Source of the DNA: Hyphochytrium catenoides
Lineage: Eukaryota; Sar; Hyphochytriomycetes; Hyphochytriales; Hyphochytriaceae
Assembly: GCA_900088475.1 (NCBI GenBank)
Contig: FLMG01002282.1
Coordinates: 8,975-39,095, forward strand
Length of the DNA stretch: 30,121 bases
Direction: 5' to 3'
Part shown: piece after piece, positions 1-10,632 of the stretch
Layout: each line of letters opens with the position of its first letter
Numbering within the stretch: the stretch's first letter is position 1
Translations under genes and position numbers: made by a program
Notes under the pieces: model-generated
Databases searched by the model: none
What the model was told of the DNA's origin: nothing
The model's input: the letters and a program-made list of their open reading frames with translations, nothing else

Positions 1-1332
1 CAAAGAGAGTCTGTCTAGCCTAGCTACTCTCCTCAGCCGGCAAGCGTCCAGTCTTCAAACTTATGCGTTCTTTAAAGGTACATTACTACGGAGCAACAAG
101 AAAAAACAACGAGGCTCCTCTGGAGATAACGAAGAGCGAGAGGGAGAAAGAAAGAAGCTGCGAGAGAGAGAGCGCGAAAGGGCAGTCAACAGGAAAGTGG
201 CCGCCTCAGGCCCGGAAGGCGATGGGCTGCCAGCTTTTAGAGTTGAGCGGTGCAGTGGGACCTTCAATTTGCTGAACGGGTGAGATGGGATCACTGCTAG
301 AGGATGCGAGAGAGAAGAGGCTGGATGAATGACGCTCTCTTGAAGACATTTCTGTCTGTCCTTCTCTATCATCTTTCCATTGTCTTTTGGCCAAGAAGAG
401 TGACGTGGTGTCGTCGTTTCAGCGTCCTCCATTCCTGTCAGTTTCTCTCTCTTTTCTTTCTTGGGACAACTTCTCTTCCTTATCACTTCCTCATGTCAGT
501 GCCTGGGAGGCGGGTGCAGGGGAAGAGGCGCCGACCAGCTGAAGAGTCGTCCACCGTCTCCATTAACCTTTTCTCCTCTCTCTTCCTCCATGTTGGCAAT
601 GTGCCAGTAGCACTTTCTCTCTCTTTCTTTTTGGGTCTCTTCTCTTCTCTTCTCCTCGTCCAGCTCTGTCTCCTAATCTTTTCCTTTGCTTCCATCATAA
701 ATGTGGGAGACAGGGGGCATCGTTTCTTTTTCTCCTCCTTCCAGACTGCAGACTATCCATCATCCCTCTTTTTTCTTTCTTTTTATCTCTCTCTCTCTCT
801 CTCCCTCTCTCTCTTCCCCATCGTCTTTCTCTCTCTTTCCAAACTCCAACCAAGAAGACAGACAAAAGAATGCTTTCCAATCAAGGACATGGTCGTCCCG
901 ACTCCTATGTAGCTAGGTGCTTTCGGATAGTGCTCTTGAAAGAACATGCTAGTAGTAGGAAGAGGATACACTCCAAATGATGCTAATGCGGCTTCATTCA
1001 CAGCTAGGCGGAAGCGTAGTAGAAACATCAGCAGCAGCAACACGCGCGAAGCTAAATAATGGATCTAATAACGGACAGTGTGTGGACAGTTCAGGAGAAG
1101 AGAGAGTGGCTATTGACTGCTAATGACGTGCTCTTTACCTTGTTTAGTAGTTAACGTGATGACAACGAGGACAATTAAACAGCTATTGCTTGAGGACTAA
1201 GCTAAGGGTGAAGACGGAAGTAGGCTAACAGGTAAAGAGAGACACCAACAAGGGTCAGAGAGCAGCCTATGCAGACCTCCGCCCAGAAAAGGTCAGCAGA
1301 GGATGACGAACTTGAAAGAAGACGACAGAAAA
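1..1332. other. Non-coding flank downstream of lipase gene 1
   Basis: I see no supportable gene here. The plus strand from about 600 to 840 is pyrimidine-rich and includes a CT run at about 785-814, which creates long artificial Leu/Ser/Phe frames. The segment just below 1333 should be the 3' untranslated region of the minus-strand lipase. No exact AATAAA was found on the minus strand within the first few hundred bases after its stop, so its polyadenylation site is not visible. Confidence 0.6.
785..814. repeat. CT/GA microsatellite
   Basis: Near-perfect CT dinucleotide run on the plus strand, interrupted by single extra C residues. It sits inside a longer pyrimidine-rich block. Confidence 0.85.
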
Positions 1333-2241
1333 TCAATAGTAAGTGACAGCGTACTGAGAGACAGAGTGATGCATGATGTTGCCAGTGTCTGAAGCCTTGG
1401 TGGGGAAGTCAACTTCTACGGCCTCAACCTTTGAACCCGTCAAGCGGAAGCTGCCGCCCCAGTGCGTGTAATCGAGGAATGGCAGGCGAGGAGGAAGACT
1501 AGGCACCAGATCCTTCTTGTTCACGAAGCGGAACTTGACGATATTGTCGGTGATGACAGTCACAGGCGTGGAAGAAGACGGAGCTTTCTCCAACAGTGAC
1601 CGCGGCTCTCCATAAGTATAAACATGTAGATAAGGAGACTTGGCCTGACGGAAGCGAGAGAAGTCATACTTCTTTGTAGCTCCCTCGTAGTCAAGAGAAG
1701 GGTCACGGGCAACGTGAATGCCGCTCAGTGTCGCCAGAGCGCCACCTCTGGAGTGTCCAGCTATCACGAGCTTCTGGTTGGCGTTCTTGGCCAAGCAGCT
1801 CTTTAGATCAGAAATGAAGTTAGTAGCGGCCCGAAAGCCGTCATACGCAGCCGTAAAGCCCTTGTGAGTATAGGCCATAACACTGCCATCCTTCGCCTTG
1901 AATGGGACGTAGCCAAAGTCCAGGTTGCCCGTGTTACCCAGCCAATCCTTGCCAAACAGATCATCAGAGCCCCGGAAGGCAAGGACACATAGCTCGCCGT
2001 TCTCAGCAGTGAAGACAAAGTCATTTCCTACTGCATACTTCTTTCTGATAGTATACTTGGAGGCTCCCAAAGAGACGACCTCTCCTAGGTTCTGATAGGC
2101 CTGAGCTGCAAGAGCTGCCATGTCAATTGCCAACGTGCGGTTATAGGAAGCAGCCTCCACGGATATTGAATTGGAGCTGGCGAGCAACATCACGCCGACC
2201 AGGGTGGTGCTCAGTAGGGTTGAGAGACTGTTGCTGAACAT
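1333..2241 (-). CDS. Secreted class 3 (alpha/beta-hydrolase) lipase, paralogue 1
   Basis: A predicted secreted triacylglycerol-type lipase of the Lipase_3 family, hydrolysing ester bonds of acyl lipids outside the cell or in the endomembrane lumen. The 302-residue single-exon frame opens with a signal peptide (hydrophobic core about residues 7-22, ending near VEAAS). An Asn-Xaa-Thr site follows at N34. The AFRGSD segment (residues 88-93) is typical of the family. The nucleophile is Ser164 in GHSRG; Asp244 in KDLVP and His292 near the C-terminus are the likely rest of the triad. Cys85 and Cys149 could pair, as both are shared with the paralogue at 7475-8428. The frame stays open upstream to 2322 without an earlier ATG, so I start at the ATG at 2241 (context CAACATG), which puts the signal peptide first. 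Oddity: Arg replaces the usual Leu of GHSLG. Substrate class is inferred only from the family. Confidence 0.9.
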   Translation of the reverse strand: MFSNSLSTLLSTTLVGVMLLASSNSISVEAASYNRTLAIDMAALAAQAYQNLGEVVSLGASKYTIRKKYAVGNDFVFTAENGELCVLAFRGSDDLFGKDWLGNTGNLDFGYVPFKAKDGSVMAYTHKGFTAAYDGFRAATNFISDLKSCLAKNANQKLVIAGHSRGGALATLSGIHVARDPSLDYEGATKKYDFSRFRQAKSPYLHVYTYGEPRSLLEKAPSSSTPVTVITDNIVKFRFVNKKDLVPSLPPRLPFLDYTHWGGSFRLTGSKVEAVEVDFPTKASDTGNIMHHSVSQYAVTYY

Positions 2242-4200
2242 GTTGCCGTGCCTTGGTGTTGTGCTTGTGCTTGTATAGATAACACCTCTGCTGCTGGAGC
2301 TGCTGGTAACTGGTGCTCTCACCTTATTGAAGAGAAGAAGGATGGCTTGCCTGTTGCCCTGGAAGATTGATAATGAAATGATCCTGCTAGACCCATTTCG
2401 TCTCTTTCTGTTCTTCGTTTGTTGTCACCATCGACTCTATGGCACTGCTGGGAAGGGCGAGCGAGGTGTGAACACCCCTGCGCGTGAGAAGACATTGGAA
2501 ACAGCGCAGCGCAGAAGACTATATGAAGCTGGTGCCGCCTCGTCCTCTATAAGTTAGAGATAATGACAAGCAAGACATCTAAAACGATGGCCGTACGAGG
2601 AGGTGCCAGAGTTCCTTTAAGGCACTTTGACTTGCCCTTGAGTGAATATCAATCTTTGTGCCCCAGATAAACTCATTTTGGCTAAGCCATGACATCAAGA
2701 GGAATATGACGCTGGCGACGAATAGCTTCGGAAAGGATCGGAGAGGCGTGCATAGTTGAGCTTAGGCAATGACGCAGAGCCGGCGATGTTGATTAAGGCA
2801 TGACGCTGGTGACGATTGCTTCAGAAGACCTTAGCGAGACCAGCGTACTTGACCTTTAGGAGGTGACGCCGCCGAAGATCTGACACGCAGTCAAGCTGGG
2901 CAGCCCTAACGTCATGGCGGCTACCACGCACACTTAGCAGATCTTGACTAGCTGCTGTTTACTATGCCTGACCTTCACCGTCATCAAACATCAATCTTGG
3001 TTGCTATAGAGGTGCAAAGGATGCAAGCTGAGAAGGCATGATCAGACTTGGAAGCCGAGGTAGCGGGGAGGGGGAGGTCAGTAGCGGTGGTCCTTTTGCC
3101 CTCTTACTTCCTGCCGATTGCTTATGAGGTTGGAGCTGTTGCTCGCCCACCATAGCTGCCCATTATCAAGGATGGTGCAGTCGAACATGCTAGAGAAAGG
3201 AGGCCGAAGTAAGAGCAATGCAGCGTTACCCTCAGTAACGCTTGTCTTCTTCTTTCGACCTCTCTCCCGCCAGCATCGCGGTGCCTATCTGCATGTCTCC
3301 TGTCATCCTGCCCACCATTACCCACGGTCTTCCAGGGTCTTCGTTCAATCCGTCTATGTCAAGTTCCTTCTTCTTCGTCATCCAGAGAACAAGCTGGCCG
3401 CAGGAGAGGCTGCAAGACGGCACTTTAATAAAAGTCTGACTTAAGGACAGCAAATGTAGGATGATAGTGCTACTCTTATGTACTTGCACACTGTTGGCAC
3501 CTATCCCTCTGTGAGTCAAAGGAAAAACAAAATGGAGCCTGCACCAGTGGGAATGTAATCGAAAACGCGCAGTCTTTCTCTCCTAAACTAGCTGATGAGG
3601 GCCCCTTCTCTCCTCCTTCTCTTCGTCAAGTGGCCAGATAGGTAGGATTCTTGTTTGACGTACGCCCTTTCCCCACTTACCGCCAGCTGCCCTTTGCTTC
3701 AACTTCCTTCTCCAGCTGGCTCCTGATCATGGCGGAAGAGAGTGAAGAGGACAAGCTCTACGCGGTGTCATTACCATAGTTGCCCTATGCATATGAATGA
3801 AGTAGTACTGCTGCTCTAGGCAGTTTGAATCAAGGCAAAGGTAGAAGATCTTTATAGATGAGGAGGCGGGCAAAGATCCGTCCTAACCTGACCAAAAGTT
3901 CAAGAAGAAGGAGCAGTACGTCTGCCAGCCAGCTATCATCATGAGCAGGAGGACTATAGCATGGTCGAAATTGATGTTACGACAGGAGGAGCATGGGACG
4001 AAGGCCAGGGTCTTTCTATTCTCTCCTCCAGAGAAAAAGGGATGAAGCTGGAAGAAAGAAGGAGAGCTTGAGGAGCGAGGTAGTAGGACAGATAAGGCGA
4101 CAGAGCAGGACAGAGAGACGATGCGTCCGAGGAATGGCGGGAAAAGATCAGAAGATATTGGTGATGATCCAGGCATCTTCTTCTTCCCTTTGTCATGAAC
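2242..4200. other. Upstream region of lipase gene 1; no gene seen
   Basis: Contains the 5' flank of lipase gene 1, which is read leftward. From 2707 to about 2890 there are several diverged copies of a motif beginning TGACGC(TGG), described under findings. Open frames of 65-108 codons occur on both strands, but they lack any recognisable domain or sensible start and are within chance expectation. Confidence 0.5.
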
Positions 4201-5830
4201 TATAGAACTACAGCTTTATTCCTCTTCTTTCAAGCACTACTGCCGTCCTTGAACTTTCACTGCACTACTGCAGACCTCCATCTACCTTATAAAGGTAGGC
4301 TCTTCACTTACTACTGAGGGAGAGGAGATCTTCCTCTCCTGAGCTCTCCTGATAATAATAACGCATCTTCTCGCACTGTCACTGTCACATTCTTCCTTCT
4401 TCCTGTTGCTTATTTAGTTCTACCCGCTTAGCTCTTCCTCAGCAGCCAAGATTAGAAGACGTTGCAAAGTGAAGATCGATATTGGACGTGGAAGTGTAGC
4501 ACAGAGGCAACACAAAGATCTTGGACATAAAGCATAGAATAGTTTTCCAGTCTTTGCGCTGCTCAGGCATGGTCTCACTCAGTCACTCTTTCTCTCACTT
4601 GTGACTCCTCCTCCTTCTATTATTATCTGCTGCCTTACACTCATAGAAAGACATCTCGTTCTTCTCCTTTCTCTCCTTCTTTCTTCTTCCCTCGTCATCG
4701 TTTGGCGTCACTTTCCTCATACTAGTCAGAGAAGATTGTGCTTGACGACCAGCTGGCACTTCTTCCCTTCTGCGACCACAGTTTATCCACCTTATCTTTC
4801 TCTCTCCCTCCTCCTAATAAGGTTAGTAACAGGTTCCCTGCCTCTTCAACCATAGCAGAAGAAGAGAGAGCTAGTCTCCTCTACATAGAAAATGTTAGTT
4901 CTCTCCTCTGTCTTCCCGTCTTCTTCTTCGCCTTAACTCTAGGATATATCCTTCTTCCTGACGACAGCCCATCTCTGCTTTCCTTCTCCTTCTATAGGAA
5001 CTTCTCTTGATTCTTTCCTTTCCCTCTCTCCTCTCTCTCATCTCAAGTTGATGGCCCAGATCACCTTCCTCCTCCTCATCTTCACCCCTAACTATTAACT
5101 ATGAAGAGCTCTATGCAAGCAAGCAAGTCAGAGTTGCACTTGAAGTTGCAGAAGAAGGCTTTCCTCCTTGACTGCTGTCCGCCCGTCGTATCATCTCTGG
5201 ACAAGAAGGTGGTCCTATTCTAGACAAGGGATATTACTACGGAGTATTAACATTAGTGGATCCCATAGATGGCCGTCCGCGCACTACTACTAGACCAGCA
5301 ACCCTGTCATCAGTCATCAACCTCCGTCCGCCCATGCTGTTCCTTCCTCTCTCACGTTCTCCTCCCTCTTTCTCTTCCACTTTCTGTTTATCCCTAGGAA
5401 GGCTGGCTTCACCACTCTCTCCTTTTGCTTGTTGACCTGATTGAGTCTGTCGGTACATGATCCTTACTAGCAGCAGAACCACCACGGTGCACTGCTTTAG
5501 CTTGCCTTTCTCACGCAGGCTATCATCGCTCGTCTTTGCCTGCTCCCTACTTCCGTTTCTCTTCCTCCTCTTGCTGCTGCGGCCCCCTTCGTCTTGCTGA
5601 TGCCCACCTTTAGAAGTCATCACTGCCTTCCTCTAACTCTCTCTCCCCAGTCTTTCCTCTCTCTCCGCTTTAGTAGTCGTAGCTCACTCTTCCCTTTCGA
5701 GGGCTGGCCCCCTCCTTCTTTGAGCTGGTCGGGATCTTTGCTGCTTATCCTTCTCCCAGCTTCCTTAGTCGCTCCTCTTGCCTCCTCTTGCCTTGACTTC
5801 TTTACCGTAGAATAGTTCTACGACTTCCGA
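4200..5830. other. Pyrimidine-rich block, no gene seen
   Basis: The plus strand is dominated by C and T over about 1.6 kb, giving frames rich in Ser, Leu and Phe on the plus strand and Arg, Glu and Lys on the minus strand. None looks like a conserved protein. A short perfect hairpin lies at 4282-4298. Confidence 0.55.
4282..4298. repeat. Perfect inverted repeat (7-bp stem, 3-nt loop)
   Basis: CTACCTT, loop ATA, AAGGTAG. The sequence is directly visible. Any function is unknown, and short hairpins of this size can occur by chance. Confidence 0.6.
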
Positions 5831-7267
5831 GCCAAGATAATCGGGGAACTCTTCTTCACAGTGCTCGCTGCTTGCCAATTTGACTTCAGATCTGCTGCTA
5901 AGTTCCTCATTGCTATCAGCAGCATGATCTCTGCCGAGTTGCCTTAGACAGTAGGAAAAGACAACCCTGACGCCGAGCCCAAGAAAGATGCACGTTATCC
6001 CAGCAAATCTCTTTCCTTCATCGTCCGTCGTCGTGGTAGACGTTAGGCATGCTTTGGCACCGCGTTATCTGTATAGAACGGGTCTTTATTGTTCCATCAG
6101 AGGCCTCCCCAATAATGACTCTAAGGCCCCAGCTTGATTGAGCTGATTGACTTGTCCCAGTAAGAATAGGCTGATCGCTAAGATGAGTAGGAGTAAACAA
6201 CTGGCAAAGGAAGAACCATTAACAGCAGCAGCAGACGGACTAGTAGCTTCTTTGCCTGCTTTCAATGCGGGGATAACAGGATAGTAGGACCTGGTGCTGT
6301 CCACTCCTTCAGCTCATGAAGTCTCTTAGGCTAAGCTTTATAATAAGCTATATCGCCGACCTAAAAGTCTATCTATGTCACCCAGCAAGACCTCGTCTCC
6401 TGGCAGAAGAAGAAAGCATAGGCGGCAGTGTGGGCTCTCCTAAGCCTGATACTTCCTTCACCCACCCCTCCTGCTATCCATCATATTCTCTTCTAACAGC
6501 CATCAAGAAAATGCTCATTTACCCTAGCCGCAGCTGCTCATCAAGCAGCCAAAGGAGTCTGTAATGATGATGCGTATAGAAGTGACATAACAACATAAAG
6601 GCGAGAGACCACGCTGATCCTCTGGCTGGTGATAAGCATGTCCAGTCCCACGTCATGGACACCTTGAAGAGTACTAGATGGGGAGGATGGACGCTTTCCA
6701 CAACGGTCTCAGACATCTTGTCGATTAGTCATCATGAAGGATTGCTTGCAACGCATTCGTTTTCTAATAAAAGAACCGCTTGGGCTGAACTAAGTGTGTG
6801 GTAGATATCATCAATAAAGAGGGATCAGCGTACTCCATCCTGGCGCTAAGGGAGCGTCAAACTCATGATCATCCAAACAAGGTGGGCGTGGAGACAAGGT
6901 CGGGGCCACAGCCTCTTCGACTTGACTGTAGTACTTCCGCTGGTTTGGCGAACAGAGAGACGAGGCCGACGTCTTTCATATCGCCGTCCGTTTCCTGGGC
7001 TGGTCTTTCTTGGCAAATGAATAGTAGAAGGAGGTGCTCGCCATCATGTACAGTCAGCTGCCCCAACCTAGATAAGACCCTATCTATCTTGGACTGGTGG
7101 TCATGCTGCGGCGGATATGATTAGTCATAACGCCAGGGCTTTCTATGCATCTTCATGATAGCGGGTCGAAGCGGAGAACAAGAGGGGAAACCATGATCTT
7201 GAAAGTGACCATTGGCTGGTCCGTCGGCAACTAAGTGATCATGCGAGCAAGCTTATCAGCTTTTCCT
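5831..7267. other. Intergenic region between the two lipase genes
   Basis: No confident gene. A minus-strand open frame ending at 6086-6088 carries a hydrophobic C-terminal stretch, and its stop overlaps an AATAAA (TTTATT on the plus strand at 6085-6090). That would suit the last exon of a small membrane or lipid-anchored protein. However, no upstream exon with a start could be assembled convincingly, so it is not called. Confidence 0.4.
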
Positions 7268-7273
7268 TTTATT
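7268..7273 (-). terminator. Candidate poly(A) signal of lipase gene 2
   Basis: AATAAA on the minus strand (TTTATT on plus), about 200 nt past the stop of the 7475-8428 lipase. It is the only exact AATAAA seen in that interval. The role is inferred from position. Confidence 0.45.
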
Positions 7274-7474
7274 AGAAAAATTGGATGTAATAATAGACTG
7301 ACACCCAAGAAGAAAGTCACAAGAGTTGGGGAGCGACTCTACAGACAACAATGACGGCCCAACGAACAAGGGCGAGAGAGAAGAAAAGGGTAGAACGAAG
7401 GCGAACTGATAGCAAAAGAAGTATTGCCTCGTAGGTGGTGGTGAACGTTAGCATGTTGCCACATTCCCTCCTCA

Positions 7475-8428
7475 TCAGTATGCCGCGATATACTTATCAG
7501 GGATATGGTCGAGCAGGTTCAAGCTGCCAAGGATGTTGGTGGGGAAGTCATCTACCACTGAGAGGACTCCACCGTCCGTGAGACGGAAAGGTGTTCCCCA
7601 GTGTTCATAGTCAAAGAAAGGCAGTCGAGGAGGAATGCTTGGCACCAAGTCCTGACGGTTGACGAAACGATACTTCTGGATGCTCTCTTTCATGGATCCG
7701 ATTGAGATAGAGGACGATGGATCCTTGTCAATGAGGGACCGAGGTTCCCCGTAGGTGTAGATGGCGAGGTAGCTGGACTTTTGCTCTCGAAGGCGAGAGA
7801 AATCATACTTCTTGCTGCCGCTTCTGTCCAAGTCGAGAGACGCGTCCTTTGAAAAGTGAATGCCTGTCATCACTGCCAGAGCTGCACCGCGAGAGTGGCC
7901 AGTGACAATTAGCTTTTGGTTAGGGCTTTGATTGAGACACTTCTGCACATCTTCAATGAAGCTCGTATGGGAGCGGAAGGCATTGTACGCCTCCTTGAAA
8001 CCATTGTGAGTATAAGCCATAACAGTCCCATCCTTGGCCTGGAAAGGTCCCCAAGTGATGTCCATATTTCCCAGGTTCCCAAGCCAGTCCTTGCCCAGAA
8101 GATTATCAGTCCCTCTGTAGGCCACTACGCAGACATCACCAGCCTGAGCAGTGAAGGCAAAGTCATTGCCTAGCTTATAGGGGGCTGTGAGCGTATACCC
8201 GGTGCCAGAGATGTCCACACGAAAGTTGGGGATGCCCAAGAAGCTCACGAGAGGGCCCAGTACACCATAAGCCTTCAAAGAAAGCACCGCCATGTCATGA
8301 GCCAACGTCTTATTGTACGCAGCAGCGCTGATTATGGGCGCTTGGACAGAGAGTAACAACGCTGCCAACCCGATGGCTCCCAACAGTTGGACGCCGCTGT
8401 TGGCGGAAGACGAAGACCTTGGAGCCAT
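7475..8428 (-). CDS. Secreted class 3 (alpha/beta-hydrolase) lipase, paralogue 2
   Basis: Second Lipase_3-family protein, 317 residues in one exon, with the same predicted role as the 1333-2241 gene: a secreted esterase/lipase. The signal peptide has a short polar lead (MAPRSSSSANSG) and a hydrophobic core at about residues 14-35. An Asn-Xaa-Thr site follows at N39. The AYRGTD segment is at residues 103-108, nucleophile Ser179 in GHSRG, Asp260 in QDLVP, and His308 in LLDHIPDKY, whose H-x4-Y spacing matches the paralogue. Cys100 and Cys164 correspond to the paralogue's cysteine pair. By eye, about half or more of the aligned positions are identical between the two, with long matches around GKDWLGN, AKDG-VMAYTH, KKYDFSR and TYGEPRSL, so they are clear duplicates. 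The insert at about residues 66-82 is longer than in paralogue 1. I start at the ATG at 8428 because the longer frame begins with a non-ATG codon and has no signal peptide at its end. Confidence 0.92.
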   Translation of the reverse strand: MAPRSSSSANSGVQLLGAIGLAALLLSVQAPIISAAAYNKTLAHDMAVLSLKAYGVLGPLVSFLGIPNFRVDISGTGYTLTAPYKLGNDFAFTAQAGDVCVVAYRGTDNLLGKDWLGNLGNMDITWGPFQAKDGTVMAYTHNGFKEAYNAFRSHTSFIEDVQKCLNQSPNQKLIVTGHSRGAALAVMTGIHFSKDASLDLDRSGSKKYDFSRLREQKSSYLAIYTYGEPRSLIDKDPSSSISIGSMKESIQKYRFVNRQDLVPSIPPRLPFFDYEHWGTPFRLTDGGVLSVVDDFPTNILGSLNLLDHIPDKYIAAY

Positions 8429-10570
8429 AGTGATCCGAATTGGAGTCCAGATGTAATGGTAGTGGTAGTCTTCTGTCAACTTCGAATGAGTCTCCCTTGC
8501 TTTCGTCACTGAGTTATTGCGGCAGTATCTCACTACGCGTCGCCACTGTGGGACTTGTGCGGCGCTGTGGAGATGTGTAAGTGAGGTTTGAACGATGCAC
8601 TTTGGAGGTATCAGTTTGACCGATTAACCTCGTCAGGGCATGGATATGTTCCTTCCAATTCCTTTGGCAGATTGACCTCTTCCAGTATGAGAACAAACCA
8701 GCGAGCATGTAAGCAAGCAAGCAAGGACGCACCACGCTTAAGAGGGCGGGGCGCTAAGAGGAGGATTCTGTAACAGGTGTGTTGAGTCATGCTATTTATT
8801 ATCCTCATATCGGAGAAAGCCAAGGGATAGGAGGCGAAGGTGGAGCTTGAACAGGCAATATCTGTCCGACTAGAACTAGACTTTATAGCTCTGAACGTTG
8901 AGATCTTCTCAGGTCGAGTGCCTAATAACTATCGCCTTTACTTCCTGCTGACGCCCTGACCGTCAGCAGCCGCAAAAGTCAAGCGTCACCTCTGACAACC
9001 ATGTCGAGACAGGCTTGTCAAGCTCCTTCGCATGCAGGTTTGCTATCGTATCTCCGGCATCCTTCGAATCTTACTTTCATCCCATCTCCATTATAACTTC
9101 ATCATCATGATGATGGCCACCAACAATACGTCAAACGGTGCGCCGTCATTTGAAAAAGCCAATTGGAAGAGTCACAGCCCAGTGCTACCTTAAATGTCAC
9201 TTCTGTCTAAAAGCAAGAGATGCGGTTGTCTGCACTATCAGTCAGTTAGAGACGTGGAGAAAGGCTGAGAATTGTCTGCGCTTAGTAGATGTGATGTGGG
9301 TAACCACCATGCTAGCTCGCCTTATTCAGGCTGGACGGTGAATGTCGGGTTGATGGAGCATTCGTGGACTCTTTGTCAGTCCTTGTCATTACTCAGAGAG
9401 TATCCGTCTTTGACTTCACGGCACGCACATCAATGGACAATGACAAGCAGGCGTCGACACATGGCAAGCAGGATGCTTGGTTCGAAAGCATAACGCAACG
9501 TCTAGTAGGATAAGTCAAGCCTAAAACAGAGTCCCTGCCTCGTCTGATAGAGTCGTTTCGATGCCAGCACGCTAGTTCTTCGCTTGTCGGTGGAGCACCA
9601 CGATTCCGGACACAAGGGGCACGGTCAAGGATAGAGAATAACTACAATCTGCCTCATCATTCTCGATGGCAGGTCTAAGCTCCTTGTTCGTCATTCATTA
9701 ATACAATGCGCACTCCGTCCATATCAATAGCTCTCTTCAAGAATCCACTCTCTGGCTGTTTCTTGAGAGAGATTGTTCTTTCCATTGACATGTGCAAAAG
9801 GTAGTAGGCTTTGCTGCTTTGCGGCTCACATCCATAGTGCCACCTCGAAGTTGTCATGGCCTCTCCACTCCGCGGGCCGAAGAATGGTAGAGTCATCTGT
9901 GAGAGCGTCATCACCATGTAAACCTCCATTAGCGCCCAAAGAATCGGCAACAAGAATGGAAGAGACGTTGCGAACAAGAGGAAGAGAAGTGTGGACGTAG
10001 AGGGTACAAGAGAGAGTCATAGCAACAAGAATGGCCCTAGCGCTCAATCGCCATGGTGAAGGATCCTCCGAAGTAATAAGCAGCAGAAGAATGGCAAACT
10101 TTGGCATCGGCCTCAGCAAGTTATAGCAATCCTCCTTCTTGCTAGACTGTCTCATCAGCACACCTTCCCCTCAGTCTTTCCTCTGCTACAGATGTAAACG
10201 GAGGCCTGACCCGATCAGCCGCCTATTTTTATATGTAGTGGCGTTGTGGCTAGTGCATGCTGCTGCTTACTGCTCACCACTCGTGGAAGAAGAGGAGGAA
10301 GTAAGCACCACCATTGAAAGTACTCCTTCTGCGCCTTCCTTGTTATGTTGCTTGCTTTTACTACAACCTGCTTGAAAGACTGACGACAGGAGAGCAAAAG
10401 AGATGATGCGCGAAGAAGCCGAGCATCAGCACCATTGCGAAGATAAAAGAAGAAGATTACAAAGAGCGAGCGTTCTTCAGTAGCAGCAGAGATGATGGTA
10501 CTGGTGATGGAGGAGGAGGAAATGGCGGAAGAGAGACGATGAGGAAACGAAAAGGAGTTCAATGAACATG
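8429..10570. other. Upstream region of lipase gene 2; no confident gene
   Basis: Contains the 5' flank of lipase gene 2. A minus-strand ATG frame of 109 codons runs from 10155 to 9826. It contains four in-frame copies of a short CCATTCTT-type motif (see findings) but no domain I recognise. Other frames here look like chance openings. Confidence 0.45.
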
Positions 10571-10632
10571 CTCTTCTCTCTCTCTCTTTCTCACTCTCTC
10601 TCTCTCTCACTCTCTCTCTCTCTCTCTCTCTC
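10571..10632. repeat. CT/GA microsatellite
   Basis: About 60 bases of nearly uninterrupted CT dinucleotides on the plus strand, with occasional TTT and CA interruptions. It is the longest simple repeat in the first half of the window. Confidence 0.9.

Noticed and set aside
304-912. 202-codon plus-strand open frame
   Set aside because: It lies in pyrimidine-rich and CT-microsatellite sequence that lacks stop codons by composition. The product is low-complexity Ser/Leu/Phe with no domain.
2242-2322. Longer N-terminus for lipase paralogue 1
   Set aside because: The extension begins with GTG, is Ser/Thr-rich and would bury the signal peptide. The ATG at 2241 fits better. The same reasoning applies to the extension of paralogue 2 up to 8533.
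6760-7279. Exact 14-bp inverted repeat TTTTCTAATAAAAG (6760-6773 and 7266-7279) as possible element ends
   Set aside because: About one or two 14-base matches are expected by chance in a window of this size, and the sequence is AT-rich with a poly(A)-like core.
9479-9489. GGTTCGAAAGC resembling a tRNA B box
   Set aside because: No A box, acceptor stem or anticodon arm could be found around it.
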